A stretch of DNA of 64,000 nt, from contig CM055097.1 in the NCBI GenBank assembly GCA_029204225.1, positions 57,448,429 to 57,512,428 on the forward strand. The letters run 5' to 3'. Of the stretch, positions 36,701 to 47,113 are shown in pieces. The translations under genes and the position numbers were made by a program. Position 1 is the first letter of the stretch. Every line of letters begins with the position of its first letter. A model generated the notes under the pieces. The model was not told where the DNA came from. It saw only the letters and a list, made by a program, of their open reading frames with translations, and did not search any database. The stretch comes from Diphasiastrum complanatum (Eukaryota; Streptophyta; Lycopodiopsida; Lycopodiales; Lycopodiaceae).

Positions 36701-39700
36701 ATGACACTTGGCAAGATCAGCAGAGCTAGGGTCGGTTGGAGTACAGTCAACAGAGTCCTAAGGAGAAAGCATAGAAAATCTGGATATAAACGTCAAAGTC
36801 ATCCTCGCTGTCTTGGTAAGTATACGTCAATAGTAGCAGTAGAAGACTACTGACAAGCTTGGGCCGATCAGGGCGCTTTCAACAGAAACATAAATGCTTA
36901 GAGCAAACTCAGTAGGGGACTAAAGAGAAATATAAGCAAGACGAGGAGTGGGAGTGAGATGCAGGAGATGAAGTGGACAGGGAGGGAGCAACAACCAAAA
37001 TGGAAGGACTCGCACATAACAAGTTAAAACATGGAGGACGAGAGACTGAAGAAGAAAAATCAGGGTAATTATGTTGTAGAGTAGTGGCAAGGGAGATGGC
37101 ATCAGATAAGGAAGCAAGACAAAAGGAAGCGACACCTAGCGGAGAGTAGCATGGAGAGCATCAATGTAGCGAGAAACACGGCTCCTCAGTATGAAGATCA
37201 GCAAGTAAGAGAGCTTTGTGAAATGGTTACATCATTTGGGAAAGACTTCAAAAAAAATTTGCTGTGGAACCGATCAGTGAAGGTTGATCATAGCCCACTT
37301 CATCCAAAAGATAGACCATGACTGCTTCCTCTCATGAGTAGAATCACCGTGAAAAACCTGCCATGTAGTAGCAACATGACTATACAAATGTTAATGTCTG
37401 CTGAGAAGATCTTTAAAGAGTCTCATGGAGGTCATCACCACTAGGAGCACCACGAATCATCTTCAAAGAATATAAGTGGGAATGGTAAACAAAGAGCAAA
37501 ATAATTGAGGAGAGGACTCTTCGTCACCGCATTACTATATTTATCTGGCACTTCTATTCATTTGTTGGCCACAGGCCCTTTTTTTATTCATTTACAAGCC
37601 TAAGGGCCTTTCTTATGCATTTATATTTAGGATTAGCCAAAGGCATTATTCTTGTTAGTTAAGTATTTGGAGCGGGGGCCCTGTACGAGGGCACACTATT
37701 TTCCCTCCTGCCTCCCTTGATTTTTGAATTCTACTTTTGGGGTTACTGAAGGGAGTATAAATAGGCCTCATCTGCATTCATTTTTCAGTGTTTTGATTTG
37801 GTAATGCTTGGGCTGCTTCATGGGAGAATTCTTGCCTATTCTCCACATTTGTCTAGTTGGTTTTTGCAGATATTTTCATTTTTGGTTGATCTATGTGCAT
37901 TTTTCAAAAGCTCTTTAACTCTAATTTGAGGGAACTCCATCTCTCTTTGGCAGAACTTCCCATCACCATTTTCAAGCTATATTTTGCAGCGATCAACACC
38001 ATTTTTCGCCGCTGCTTTCACTTTCTTTGGTGGCAGCTTAAGAGGATAGTTAATAGCTGCTAAACTTGGTAAAAAATCGGCTAGGTTTTGGTGGATTGGA
38101 CCTCAGCTATACTTGGCAATTTTTTACATTCTTGTTCTGTTATTTTTGGTGCAGTTCATCAGCTCTTTTGTAACCTCATCGCTTGCTATATTTGGCTGAT
38201 ATCTTTTGGCTGCAATTTCTTACTACATTTGGAAGATCTTCTACACTTGTTGGTGGCAATTTTCTTGATGACTTCCTCAACTGTTGGGCAGCATCTACAC
38301 ATACCTTCAATGCCCACTTTGGCAGAAATATTGACACATTTTTGCCTGTCACATGCTTGCTGGTTTTTGGGCATGTTAAGGCAGTTCCATCGCCCTACTT
38401 CCTACCATATTTGGACCCGCTTGACTGATATTTTTTTGGCCAGCCTATACACTTATTTCCATCACCCACTTTTCAGGTGGTCACGACATGTTTTGGCGGC
38501 ATCTTCACCACCTCTAGCTTGCTTGATTTTCTGCTACACTTGGGTACCCTTCTTCCGTACTTGGTCCTCTAGTTGGTGGACATTTTGGCAGTCTCATCAC
38601 TACTATCAGTGGCTGAATTTTTTGTTACATTTGCCACACTCATGCCCTCTTTTACAATGACTTTTTCGACGCTTCCTTGCTAATCACTTCCATGTTGGTT
38701 TCTCTTCTCTCTATTGGTGTGCTTGCTTTTCTTTTATGTTGCTCATTACATATGGAGTCATCAACACTCAATGGAAATTGATTTCTTTAGTCCTTATATC
38801 AATAGAGATTGGTCCTTATATTAATCTACTGATATTATTGTTTTGTTATTACATCACTATTTGAAGAAAATATGAAAACAAATCAACCCATTAGAAATAT
38901 TAGTAAGAATTTCTTTGATATTTCATTTTTTTGTATGTTCAAAATGATTCAACGTAGAATTCAGAAAAGTGGGAAACAACTGAGTTTGCTATACTTCTGG
39001 TTTAGGTTCCTCCTTTCTTTCTGTTTTGGCTTTACCTTGTGATCCTTCACTTGCTCATGCTGGTTGTCATTTGAAATAAGCTTGATGTTGCCAAAAACAA
39101 TTGGCCCTCCATCAATGTTTTGGTCCTCATTTTCAGCCTAAAGCTACTATTGACTTTGAAATACCATTGACATAATGTGCGTTGTACTTGGAAACTATGT
39201 GCATAAGAAGCTGCCACACTAGTTCCATTCCATGAGTGTAAGATGCTGAAAGAAAATCATATTATATGAGCGCAGAAGAAAATTTGTCATGCTTGACATG
39301 TCTGTGCAAAAGTTCAATGTACAGACATATGAGTAATTTTTTGCCTATGAAAACTCCAAATATTTGGTCAGGTTGCACCCGCTGAGCTGGAAGCAGTGCT
39401 AGTGTCACACCCAGAAATAATAGATGCAGCAGTTATACCGTGAGTTTTCAATCCATCCACCTGCTTGAGTTCTTCATTGCAAAGTATTGATTTGGGGCCA
39501 TTCAGGATGTGCATCATATTTCCAATATTTGAGACTCTAATAGCTGCTCAAGATGGATGATCAATTGATTGGTAGTCTTACTCACTTACATTGAAATGGC
39601 AGAAGACAAGCTATTATTTCAGATCTGGTAGCTCACTGCATGTTCTGTTATGCTGCAGACGCCCAGACGAAGAAGCTGGTGAGGTTCCTATGGCACTTGT

Positions 39701-40298
39701 AGTTCGGTCACCAGGGAGCACCTTAAATGAAGAAAAAGTGAAAGATTTTGTTGCAGCTCAGGTATGATCACTTTATCACAAAAGCAAAACACATTGAAGA
39801 AGTATGTGAGGTATGGACAGTATTAGGCTATCAAAGCATTCCAGCAAACAAGAAAGCCAGATACCAGCATTGGATTTGTGCTTGATGTGGTAGAGTGTGC
39901 ATTACTTTCATTGTGGTCAATACACAACTACGATAAGCTTTCTGATTTTACTGAATACTTTACGTGTGACAATGAATATTCTATTTGATAATGATGCTAA
40001 TGCAATAAATGTTTGACCGCGATTATCCATTATGCAAGCTCTTTGAAAATTTCAAAGAATAGTGTGCGGTAGGGTTATATTCACGTTCCTAGTTAGGCTT
40101 ATGATGAACTTGCTAATTTATTCATCCATGAGCTAGATGCAGTGTTAGACTCATGCCTCACAATTGATATGAATAATGTGCCAGGTCTCGCCATACAAAA
40201 GAGTTCGTCAAGTGGCTTTTAGTAATGTTATCCCAAAGTCTGCATCTGGCAAAATTCTTCGCAAGGAGCTGATTCAGCTTCAACACTCTAAGATGTGA
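30755..40298 (+). CDS. 4-coumarate:CoA-ligase-like acyl-CoA synthetase, 6 exons
   Basis: The exons are 30755-31813, 32119-32305, 32781-32926, 39372-39439, 39659-39761 and 40185-40298. All introns are GT..AG and phases join cleanly to give 1677 bp and 558 residues, the usual family length. The enzyme makes an acyl-AMP from a carboxylic acid and ATP, then the CoA thioester. Visible motifs are [14 protein letters not shown] (AMP-binding loop, residues about 212-225), FHAYGF (about 256), QGYGLTES across the exon 1/2 join (353-360), GEIWLHGP in place of the GEICIRG box of true 4CLs, HTGDLG (about 435), RLKELIKYK, and SGKILRKEL with the catalytic Lys (about 544). The C-terminus is HSKM; SKM is a plant peroxisomal signal. 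It therefore fits the peroxisomal 4CL-like/OPC-8-type ligases rather than lignin 4CL; the substrate cannot be read. Intron 3 is 6.4 kb and holds a gypsy relic. Confidence 0.9.
33430..33720 (-). repeat. LTR of gypsy relic in intron 3, minus orientation
   Basis: About 290 bp that match 37505-37795 in inverted orientation, including the tract gggaaaatagtg(c/t)gccct and a TATA-like segment (agtacaaatagg in minus sense). A purine tract gatgggagag lies next to it on the pol side. As the pol frames run on the minus strand toward it, it is the 3' LTR. The ends are approximate. Confidence 0.65.
33735..34052 (-). repeat. exact tandem duplication, 2 x 159 bp
   Basis: Positions 33735-33893 and 33894-34052 are identical as far as I can read. 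Because 159 is divisible by three, the minus-strand frame stays open and repeats 53 residues. The duplication lies within the 3' end of the gypsy relic and must be much younger than the relic. Confidence 0.9.
34053..37480 (-). pseudogene. Ty3/gypsy polyprotein relic in intron 3
   Basis: In minus-strand order the protease region lies near 36400-36500 ([10 protein letters not shown]). Reverse transcriptase follows at 35401-35601 ([19 protein letters not shown], then VLVYFDDIL). The RT to RNase H connection lies at 35175-35465 ([16 protein letters not shown]), the RNase H start near 34700-34800 ([12 protein letters not shown]), and a chromodomain-like end at about 34060-34110 ([15 protein letters not shown]). 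Integrase is not seen between RNase H and chromodomain, so a deletion is likely. The chromodomain points to a chromovirus-type element. All frames are broken. Confidence 0.75.
37505..37795 (+). repeat. LTR copy in plus orientation, inverted to 33430-33720
   Basis: It carries a TATA box agtataaatagg at about 37757 and matches the left LTR in reverse complement. A minus-strand element should have both LTRs in the same orientation, so this copy belongs to another insertion or was inverted. A purine tract gaggagag precedes it. Confidence 0.65.
37796..39371. other. rest of intron 3, no gene seen
   Basis: A 190-codon plus-strand frame at 38088-38660 is rich in Leu, Cys, Trp and His and looks like chance in pyrimidine-rich DNA. 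It is probably leader sequence of the plus-oriented LTR. Confidence 0.4.
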
Positions 40299-40830
40299 GA
40301 TGGGTGACATTGCAAAACATGCCAGTAAAAGATTGCGTTATATTCACCATTCATCTAATAGATTTTTGCAGATGAAAATTAGTTAGGGCGTGTTTTTGAT
40401 GATTGGGAAAAACTTGAGATTAATGTTCATATGATTTAACTTTTGTTGGTTCTTTTCCATCCTTTGAAGTTTGAATATTAGATCTGGGTTTTGAAGCCCG
40501 TATCCAGCTTTGTAAACTGTTTTTCCAGTAACTTATTTGGTGTCTATCAGGACTAGTCTCCGTAGTTACCAAAATATTCCGTAGTCTTTTGGATACTCTG
40601 TTGCAATGATTCCAAGAGACGTATTGATACGCATACTGTACATCTTGTAGCTGGAACATGGCTGAATACGACATTCTGAAACGTATAGAGCCGTATTTGG
40701 GCTGTATTCTGGCCGTATTCACGTCTTCTAGGCTAAAGACCACTTTCTTTGAAAGTTTCTTTTTAAGAATATGAATATATAGTTCTTTCTTGTGGTATTA
40801 TGGTATTATGGATACGTAATTGACATTCCC

Positions 40831-40886
40831 AAATTATTTATGGTAATGGCCTGACTAATTGGTCATTACCTGACGTAATTGTCATT
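40831..40886 (+). repeat. inverted repeat, left arm (partner 42279-42334)
   Basis: A 56-bp arm that matches the reverse complement of 42279-42334 with only a handful of mismatches. The arm is itself partly palindromic (gtaatggcc ... ggtcattac). The two arms could be the ends of one 1.5 kb element or two opposed copies of a small MITE. Confidence 0.65.
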
Positions 40887-41074
40887 TTCTCTCGGACTGT
40901 GGCATTCTCTCTCTCTAACTGTGGCGGGCAGAAGGTAGGAGTCTCTCTGTTTTAGCAGGCAGATAGGTCTCTCTCTTGGCTTGGTGAGATAGAGACAGAG
41001 ACAGAGAGGTCTCCCAGCTGTAATGCCTCAAAATTTTCAGCAATGAGTACATCACGAGGTGTTTGACAACAGAA

Positions 41075-41582
41075 ATGGAATGGAGTACCATAGCTGAGCA
41101 CCAAGTCCACAACTGTGCTGCAAATTCTGAAACTGAAGTCGTATACAGTGAATCTGTGTTTAGAGTGACGATGATCTTCGTATCCGTGCTGCTTGCTTGC
41201 TCATGTTGGTTGTCTGCTAGGACTCCATTGTGCGCTGCAGGCTATGCCACAAATGGCGAGCTTCAGATCATTCACAGCCCTGGCCAGAGTCTCCGTGCAT
41301 CCAAGACAGGTTTAAGCAAAATGTATGTGGACAAGCTTCCCATGGTTAGATGCATTGTGTCATCTTCACAGCATCAGTCTCAACGGCTAGGCAACGAGTG
41401 TATGATCTGCTTGAATGAATTCTCAGAGGATAAGGTGAGGCTACTTCCCACCAGTTGCAGCCATGCCTTCCATGTCTTTTTGCAATGATATGTGGCTCCT
41501 CACTATTGTTTCCTGTCCATCTTGCAGACAAAGTCTGTTTCCTCAAGTCAGTCCATCAAGCTTTGTTAGAGACCAGAGTTAG
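41075..41582 (+). pseudogene. RING-H2 (ATL-type) E3 ubiquitin ligase pseudogene
   Basis: The ATG at 41075 starts a frame with a hydrophobic segment VTMIFVSVLLACSCWLSA (one membrane anchor), then the GLSKMYVDKLP stretch that resembles the GLD motif of ATL proteins, then the RING start ECMICLNEFSEDKVRLLP and SCSHAFHV. An extra T in a T-run near 41478 shifts the frame to an early stop. In the other frame the ring is completed as CNDMWLLTIVSCPSCRQSLF, ending at 41582. Together they give the full Cx2C..CxHx2Hx2C..CPxC pattern. ATL ligases pass ubiquitin to targets from membranes, often in defence. This copy is a frameshifted pseudogene unless the T count is a sequencing error. Confidence 0.8.
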
Positions 41583-41666
41583 CTACATGGAGGGGATGAA
41601 GGCACTGCATTTGCTATCATAGCAATGTCACAGGTTGCAATGAGCTCTCTTGTAACGGGTGGGCAA

Positions 41667-41669
41667 TCT

Positions 41670-41706
<37 letters not shown>
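41667..41706. repeat. (TC)n followed by (GC)n
   Basis: A TC dinucleotide tract passes directly into a GC tract. Such alternating purine-pyrimidine DNA can adopt Z-form; that is a property of the sequence type, not shown here. Confidence 0.9.
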
Positions 41707-41727
41707 AGAGCGGGCAGCATTTTTAAA

Positions 41728-41890
41728 AAAAAAAATTGGGGCCTATATTATGCAAAATAATATGGGCTCCCAAAACGATTAAAAACCTCACGAATGACAA
41801 TTACGGATACTTAATTGACATTCTTTTGATTTTATGGCCTTTTTAGGCCCTACATTATTTTGCATACTATAGGACCCCAAAAAAGATTCG
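41728..41890. repeat. MITE-like palindrome
   Basis: An arm reading ggggcctatattatgcaaaa near 41731-41750 pairs with ttttgcatactataggaccc near 41857-41876. An inner palindrome gaatgacaatta ... taattgacattc lies at about 41793-41825. The inner phrase also occurs in the arms at 40815-40826 and 42278-42290, linking this hairpin to the surrounding inverted repeats. Confidence 0.6.
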
Positions 41891-41953
41891 TTTTTCTATT
41901 TTCAAATTGCTTGGAAACTGCTACGTGACACAGAGAAAAAGCTGCTGTTGCTT

Positions 41954-42155
41954 AGAGAGAGAGAGAGAGCATCTTCCTGCCTATGAACTGCTGAGTTTGT
42001 GAGAAAGAGAAAAATCTCTCCTACAAAAAGAGAGAGAGAGAGAGAGAGAGAGCTGCTGCCTAGAGAGAGAGAGAGAGAGAGAGAGCTGCTGCCTCTTGGG
42101 AGAGAGCGACCTGCTCCTTGGAGAGAGAGAGAGAGAGAGAGAGCAACCAGCTCCC

Positions 42156-42190
<35 letters not shown>
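41954..42190. repeat. cluster of (GA)n tracts with gctgctgcc spacers
   Basis: At least five GA tracts are separated by short related spacers such as gctgctgcct and gcaaccagctccctgc. The spacers repeat imperfectly, so this is a minisatellite built from GA blocks rather than one tract. Confidence 0.75.
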
Positions 42191-42278
42191 TGAGTGAGTG
42201 CTCTATGCAGCCTGCCTAGTGAGGGAGGGCATGAGAGAGTGAAAGTGATGACACAGAGAGAGCCCATCAAATCAATGG

Positions 42279-42334
42279 AATGACAATTACATCAGGTAAT
42301 GGTCAATTGGTATGGCCATTACCATAAATAATCT
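42279..42334 (-). repeat. inverted repeat, right arm (partner 40831-40886)
   Basis: Reverse complement of the left arm with scattered mismatches. See the left arm for interpretation. Confidence 0.65.
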
Positions 42335-43800
42335 GGTCCCCGAGCAGCTCATGGCCTCCGCCACTCGCTACCCGGGTCCCTGCAAAACCTGAACTTTCAA
42401 CAAATCAAAACAATAGCTCTACATTGTGACAACCAGAGTTGCATTGCTCTCTCTTTGAATGCAAGGTATTACTCTCGAACAAGCATATAGAGATTCAATA
42501 TATTTCTCAAGGGAGAAGGTACAAGGTAAAGAGGTAGAGTTGGTAAACTATTCTACAGGCAGTATTTCCTAGCAGTAAGATGAAGGGTGTGTGTTGGAGT
42601 TTATATCACTTTTGCTCACTCTATTTTATCCTCTGAGTTTTTTCCTTAGCTTGAAAATACCTATTGAGCCTGAAGGATGCAGACAGTCTACAAATTTAGT
42701 CGTAAATCTTTGACAGGTCTATAGAAATGAACTAGTTTCTAAACACTACATTTTTACATGGGATTCTGCATAGCGGATTAAGAACAAGAATCAGATTGAA
42801 ATTCAAGTCAATCCTTGGCTTGGGTCGATGGATTGAATCGGATTATGCCTGTTTTGACCCTTCATCTATTTCAATCCCAACAAGAAAATGCGATCTCAAT
42901 CGACTTTCAACTTCAGGGTCAAAATACAAAATCGATTTTGAGAGGATCGAAATGACAAAATGGTCCAAAAAAGATGTCCGTGTGACATCGAGTATAGTCC
43001 ACCGTCCTATATTGCATTCACAAACCCTTGCAACTAATTGTCGACTTTGCACATTTCTCACTACTCAAATACATAACTACTTGTATTTTAAAAGGCCATT
43101 TGGCCTACTAATCCTATTTAGTAATTTAATAAGTTCTTGTAATCATCTAACAAATGTATATAAATGGAATAAGAATGAGTGAGTTTTGTTGGTTAGTTGG
43201 AAACTTGTTCATTGGAAAGAATAGCATAGCGTTCCTCAGGAGATCATGCATAGCACAATATATTTTCATAGTTTAGTAAGTGCCTCAGGGGCCTATTGCT
43301 CTTTTTTATTTGTTCTATATACTTTCATTCAATGCAATGCATTTCAAACCTGTCTTACTACCTTTCCTTGTCTAATATTACTCATGTTAATGATTCAATG
43401 ATCTTTATGCTCATAATTCTCGTTTTTGCTCTTGGTTTATCTGATTCAAGCTAGTACCTTATCGTTTCCATACTAAAAAGTAATTATGCCTCCAATCGAA
43501 GATTAGCAATGGCTATCTCTTATGCCTATCATTTAGCTACCTTTTGAAGTTAGCGATGGTTGTTTCTAACACCTATCACTTAACTATCTACAATGGTTGT
43601 ATCAGATGCCTAGTAGGATACTTATACTTCAAATCAGAGTGATTGTAATCTACGATTAAACACACACTCACTTTAGCTATTTGAGGATAAACTTAATAGT
43701 CAAAATAGGCTCTAGGATTCATTTTGGGGAGCCCAATATTTCCATCTTCAAGTGGTGTATATGGAACAACTTTAAGGCTTTGTACAAGAAGGAAAATAAC
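42335..43800. other. no recognised gene
   Basis: A plus-strand frame at 42796-43182 is unconvincing. At about 43500-43615 there are three imperfect copies of a roughly 50-base unit containing agc(a/g)atggttgt and cctatcactta. Confidence 0.4.
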
Positions 43801-43804
43801 ATTT

Positions 43805-44073
43805 GGTGTGCAAAGTGAAAAAGACAATTTATGGCATTAAGCAAGCACCAAAATCATGGAACACATGCATCAATGAACATTTCAAAAGAATGGGAATAGT
43901 GAAAAGTGAATCTCAATCATGATGAAGGTGATGTTTTTATTGTGTTGCATGTAGATGATATGATCATCATTGGCAAGAATGATCTATTTGTAGAGCAAAT
44001 TAAACATTTTCTTTCAAATACTTTTGATATGACCGATCTTGGCTTGATGTGCTATTGTTTGGATGAATTGTAG
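43805..44073 (+). pseudogene. copia reverse transcriptase fragment
   Basis: The plus strand reads KKTIYGIKQAPKSWNTCI, then after one frameshift GDVFIVLHVDDMIIIGKND and FLSNTFDMTDLG. These are the KQAPRxW, VDD catalytic and DLG motifs of Ty1/copia reverse transcriptase. No LTRs or neighbouring pol segments are visible, so it is an isolated fragment. Confidence 0.82.
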
Positions 44074-44589
44074 AAACATTATGACGATATAGTGCTAACT
44101 CAATGCACAACAAGAAATCTTATGAAACGAGAAATGGCACAGGACCCATTTTTTTGTGTGAATTTATAATTTTTCAAAATTCAAGTAGTTTTTTAACCCT
44201 AAATGATTCATTATTTTGCAAAATTGTATATTTTGCAAATATTTAAAATTGGAAGTATTGCAAAATATTTTTAAAATTTTACATTGAAATGGCTCAAAAA
44301 ATAAAAATGTCATTTATGTGCAATTTGTTATTATAAAAAATAGTTGTTAAATTAAGCAAGTGATTGTAACATTTTTAAAATTATTTTTTTTACTAAAAAA
44401 ACAACAAAAAATACTTTGACATAAATTTGACAACCTGTTTAAAATTTGATATTAACAATCAAACAAACTAAACAAATCTAGTATTCAAAAAAATATGCTA
44501 AATTTATAACAAATATTATTTAACAACAAAATCATTTACCGCAAATGAGTTAAAAATAAGAATCTTGATTTAGAAAATCAAAATTACCT

Positions 44590-46640
44590 TTGAAATTCTT
44601 TTCTCATCTCAATAAGGCTGAGCTGTCCGTCGGCAACTCTCGACGGGATACAACTCTCGACAGGACACTTACAACCACGTCTTTTGATGGGATGCCTTGC
44701 ATATTCTTCCACTCTGATATTCCCATATCTTGGGGGATGGGGGCAGGAGTGGATTGTGTGGATTTTTTGTTGTTAGAGGACCACCCTTTTGGAAGTTGTC
44801 CCTTTATCTCAAATCTGTCCCACTTGACAAAAAATTTATTGACAAGGTCCCAAATTTGAAACAAAAAATAATTTGTTAAAGAATTGTAATGTGATTTAAG
44901 AAAATGAAATAACAGAATGATTCAGAAGAACAAAAATTACCTGCCCTTTTTGGAAGGCCAATTGGAAAAAATTGTCATACTTTGTAAGCGAGGAGGCTGG
45001 ATTTTTTTCATCAAATGGAAGGCCAGCTCCTGTGCACAAAGGCATTTCGATTGCATATTTGTTTTGTCTCCTTTGTGAAGCCTCAGGTACTCTTTATGAC
45101 AAAATTTGGCTCATTGAATAACGGTCGTCTTTAACCTGTAATCACGGTATTATGATCCCAGGCAAGGAGCTTGGCTTCCACAACGGTCAACTCAGCAAAA
45201 ACTATAGCACTAACTTGTCTAAATGACTGTACATGAGGATACTCAACGGAGAGCTCCTTTCTGGCTTGCAAACTATGGATTCCGCCCAAAACAAAAGATT
45301 TATAGGTATCTGTAATTTGAACATCAAAATCTGCTACTGTCGGACAGTCAGCAGGGTCCACAAGGACAATGAATGGGGTAACAATGGCTTGGGTGTGGTC
45401 TTTGAATTTTATTTTTAAATTATGTACATGAGAGGAGTAGGCTCTCTCACCTCCATGGGCCTATCACCGATGACTGGGTTATTTGGGGGCCTATGACATT
45501 GTTCAATGTCAAGTATGAATGTTATGGCTTGGATTTTCTTAGTTCATGAATCAATTGATGCATTTTGGCAACATCCCTGCTGGCCAGCTCTAGATTAATT
45601 CTTGCCCCACGTAGGTTTCAATTAGAGGTCTTGGGATGAGATCTCTTAGAGGAGCTAGGATGTATGCCTTTAGGTGTCTTTGTTTTAAAGCTTCTCGGTT
45701 TAGGTGGGGAGGATGCATCTTGGGTTTTTTCCAAAGCACTACGTTTCCTTTTTGGAGTTGACATTAGTCCTAATCCAGTAGTGGAATCAGGTGTTTGGTT
45801 GTCTTTTTGGGTAGAGGAAGCCAAGCTCTTGTGGGAGGATAATGATCTCACAGATTTCGCAAGTGCATGGTCCTCTTTTTTTTCCAGAGCTTCAGTAGCC
45901 ATTTGTACTACAGCTTTCAATGGTAAAACATGTGCCTAGTCATGTCTACTTTTTGGAGATTCGAAGGATTTATAGGACGAACTTTTAGCTAAGCCATTTG
46001 AATGTCTGAAAAAAAATAACCAAGGATTTATGAAATGAAACACAAAACAAAAAAAGACAAATCTCAATTGTGTGCTCTCACTTGATATCCTCTCAACTGA
46101 TGCGGACCTATGCTGAGCATAGGTCGGCTCTCGACCTATGCTCAACATAAGTCGAGAGAGGACCTATGCTCAGCATAGGTCGGCTCTCAGCCTATGCTTA
46201 GCATAAGTCGAGAGCAGACCTATGCTTAGCATAGGTTGGCTCTCGACTCATATTGAGCATAGGTCGAGGGCGGCAACATAGGTCAGATCTCGACTTATGC
46301 TAAGCATGAGTCAAGAGCCAACCTATCATTAGCATAGGTCGGCTCTCGACTTATGCTGAGCATAAGTCCAGAGAGGACCTATGCTGAGCATAGGTGACCA
46401 TAGGCCCGCTCTCGACTTATGGTCAACATAAGTGGGGAGAAGATGTTGCTGAGCCAAACACCCAAACAAACCTACGCTTAGCATGGCTTGGGCCCCACAA
46501 GACAGCTACAGGATATCAAAGCTGAACTGGAAAGCTGTAAAATATTATGGACGTTTTTAAAAGACTGATAAATCTGATTAACTTACTTGGTTTTCGAGAT
46601 GTCAGTGTCCCCATCAGTCGGTCCTAAAATTAGCAATCTT
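44590..46640 (-). pseudogene. multi-exon gene with ParB-like segment, decayed
   Basis: Exon-like segments follow one another on the minus strand. About 46640-46587 ends AA|GTAAGT (46581-46586). 46005 to about 45618 starts after TTTTTTTCAG and encodes a Ser/Lys-rich region with KRKR and KTKTPK, with one stop. About 45590-45131 encodes LASRDVAKMHQLIHEL, GDRPMEVREPTPLMY and VDPADCPTVADF, then DTYKSFVLGGIHSLQARKEL and AKLLAWDHNT. 45100-44942 ends GQ|GTAATT. 44864-44590 ends with LSLIEMRKEF and a GTAATT donor. GGIHSLQA recalls the GxHR box of ParB/sulfiredoxin-fold proteins; this link is tentative. Two or three frameshifts and a stop make it a pseudogene. The minisatellite at 46105-46440 lies in its first intron. 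Confidence 0.5.
46105..46440. repeat. 56-bp palindromic minisatellite, about 6 units
   Basis: Units start at 46105, 46161, 46217, 46273 (shortened to 47 bp), 46320 and 46376. Each holds two perfect or near-perfect palindromes: one like acctatgctgagcataggt and one like acttatgctgagcataagt, joined by cggctctcg and cgagag. Centres alternate gagc, cagc and tagc. A related palindrome (tatgctaagcata) appears alone at about 48216. Confidence 0.92.
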
Positions 46641-47010
46641 CAGAAGCTTGTGCTTTCTCTAATAGATCAGTCATTTAGGCTTACCAAGTTTGTAAACATT
46701 ATAAAAATCTATTGTAAAGGTTTCAAAACCTTGAGTAGGCGCATAAGTTGTACATGGGACCCTAGGGGGGCAATTTTACATGCTACCAACTATATGTTGG
46801 AACTATATGAATTTTCTTATGTTGTAGGAGGGTTTTCCTATATAGGAAACTTGTGGACCAAGGCAAATCATTGCATGAAGAGGGAAAGTGCATGCTTAGC
46901 ATGTGGGACATCTATTTCACCTACTTTTGACACTTGGAAGCCATGTACATCACATATCATTTGTTTCCAATCTATAAATGATAATACCTCCTCCTAGATG
47001 GGCGCACTAT

Positions 47011-47113
<103 letters not shown>

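Noticed and set aside
38088-38660. 190-codon plus-strand frame in intron 3
   Set aside because: Rich in Leu, Trp, Cys and His from pyrimidine-rich DNA, with no domain, and it lies within an intron next to an LTR copy.
42796-43182. 128-codon plus-strand frame
   Set aside because: No domain, no coding-like neighbours, and a competing minus-strand frame of similar quality.
44604-44859. Plus-strand frame at 44590-44859
   Set aside because: The opposite strand has better coding character and a splice donor, fitting the ParB-like pseudogene.
46105-46440. Possible CRISPR-like array
   Set aside because: Units are contiguous without unique spacers and each contains two palindromes; this is a eukaryotic minisatellite.
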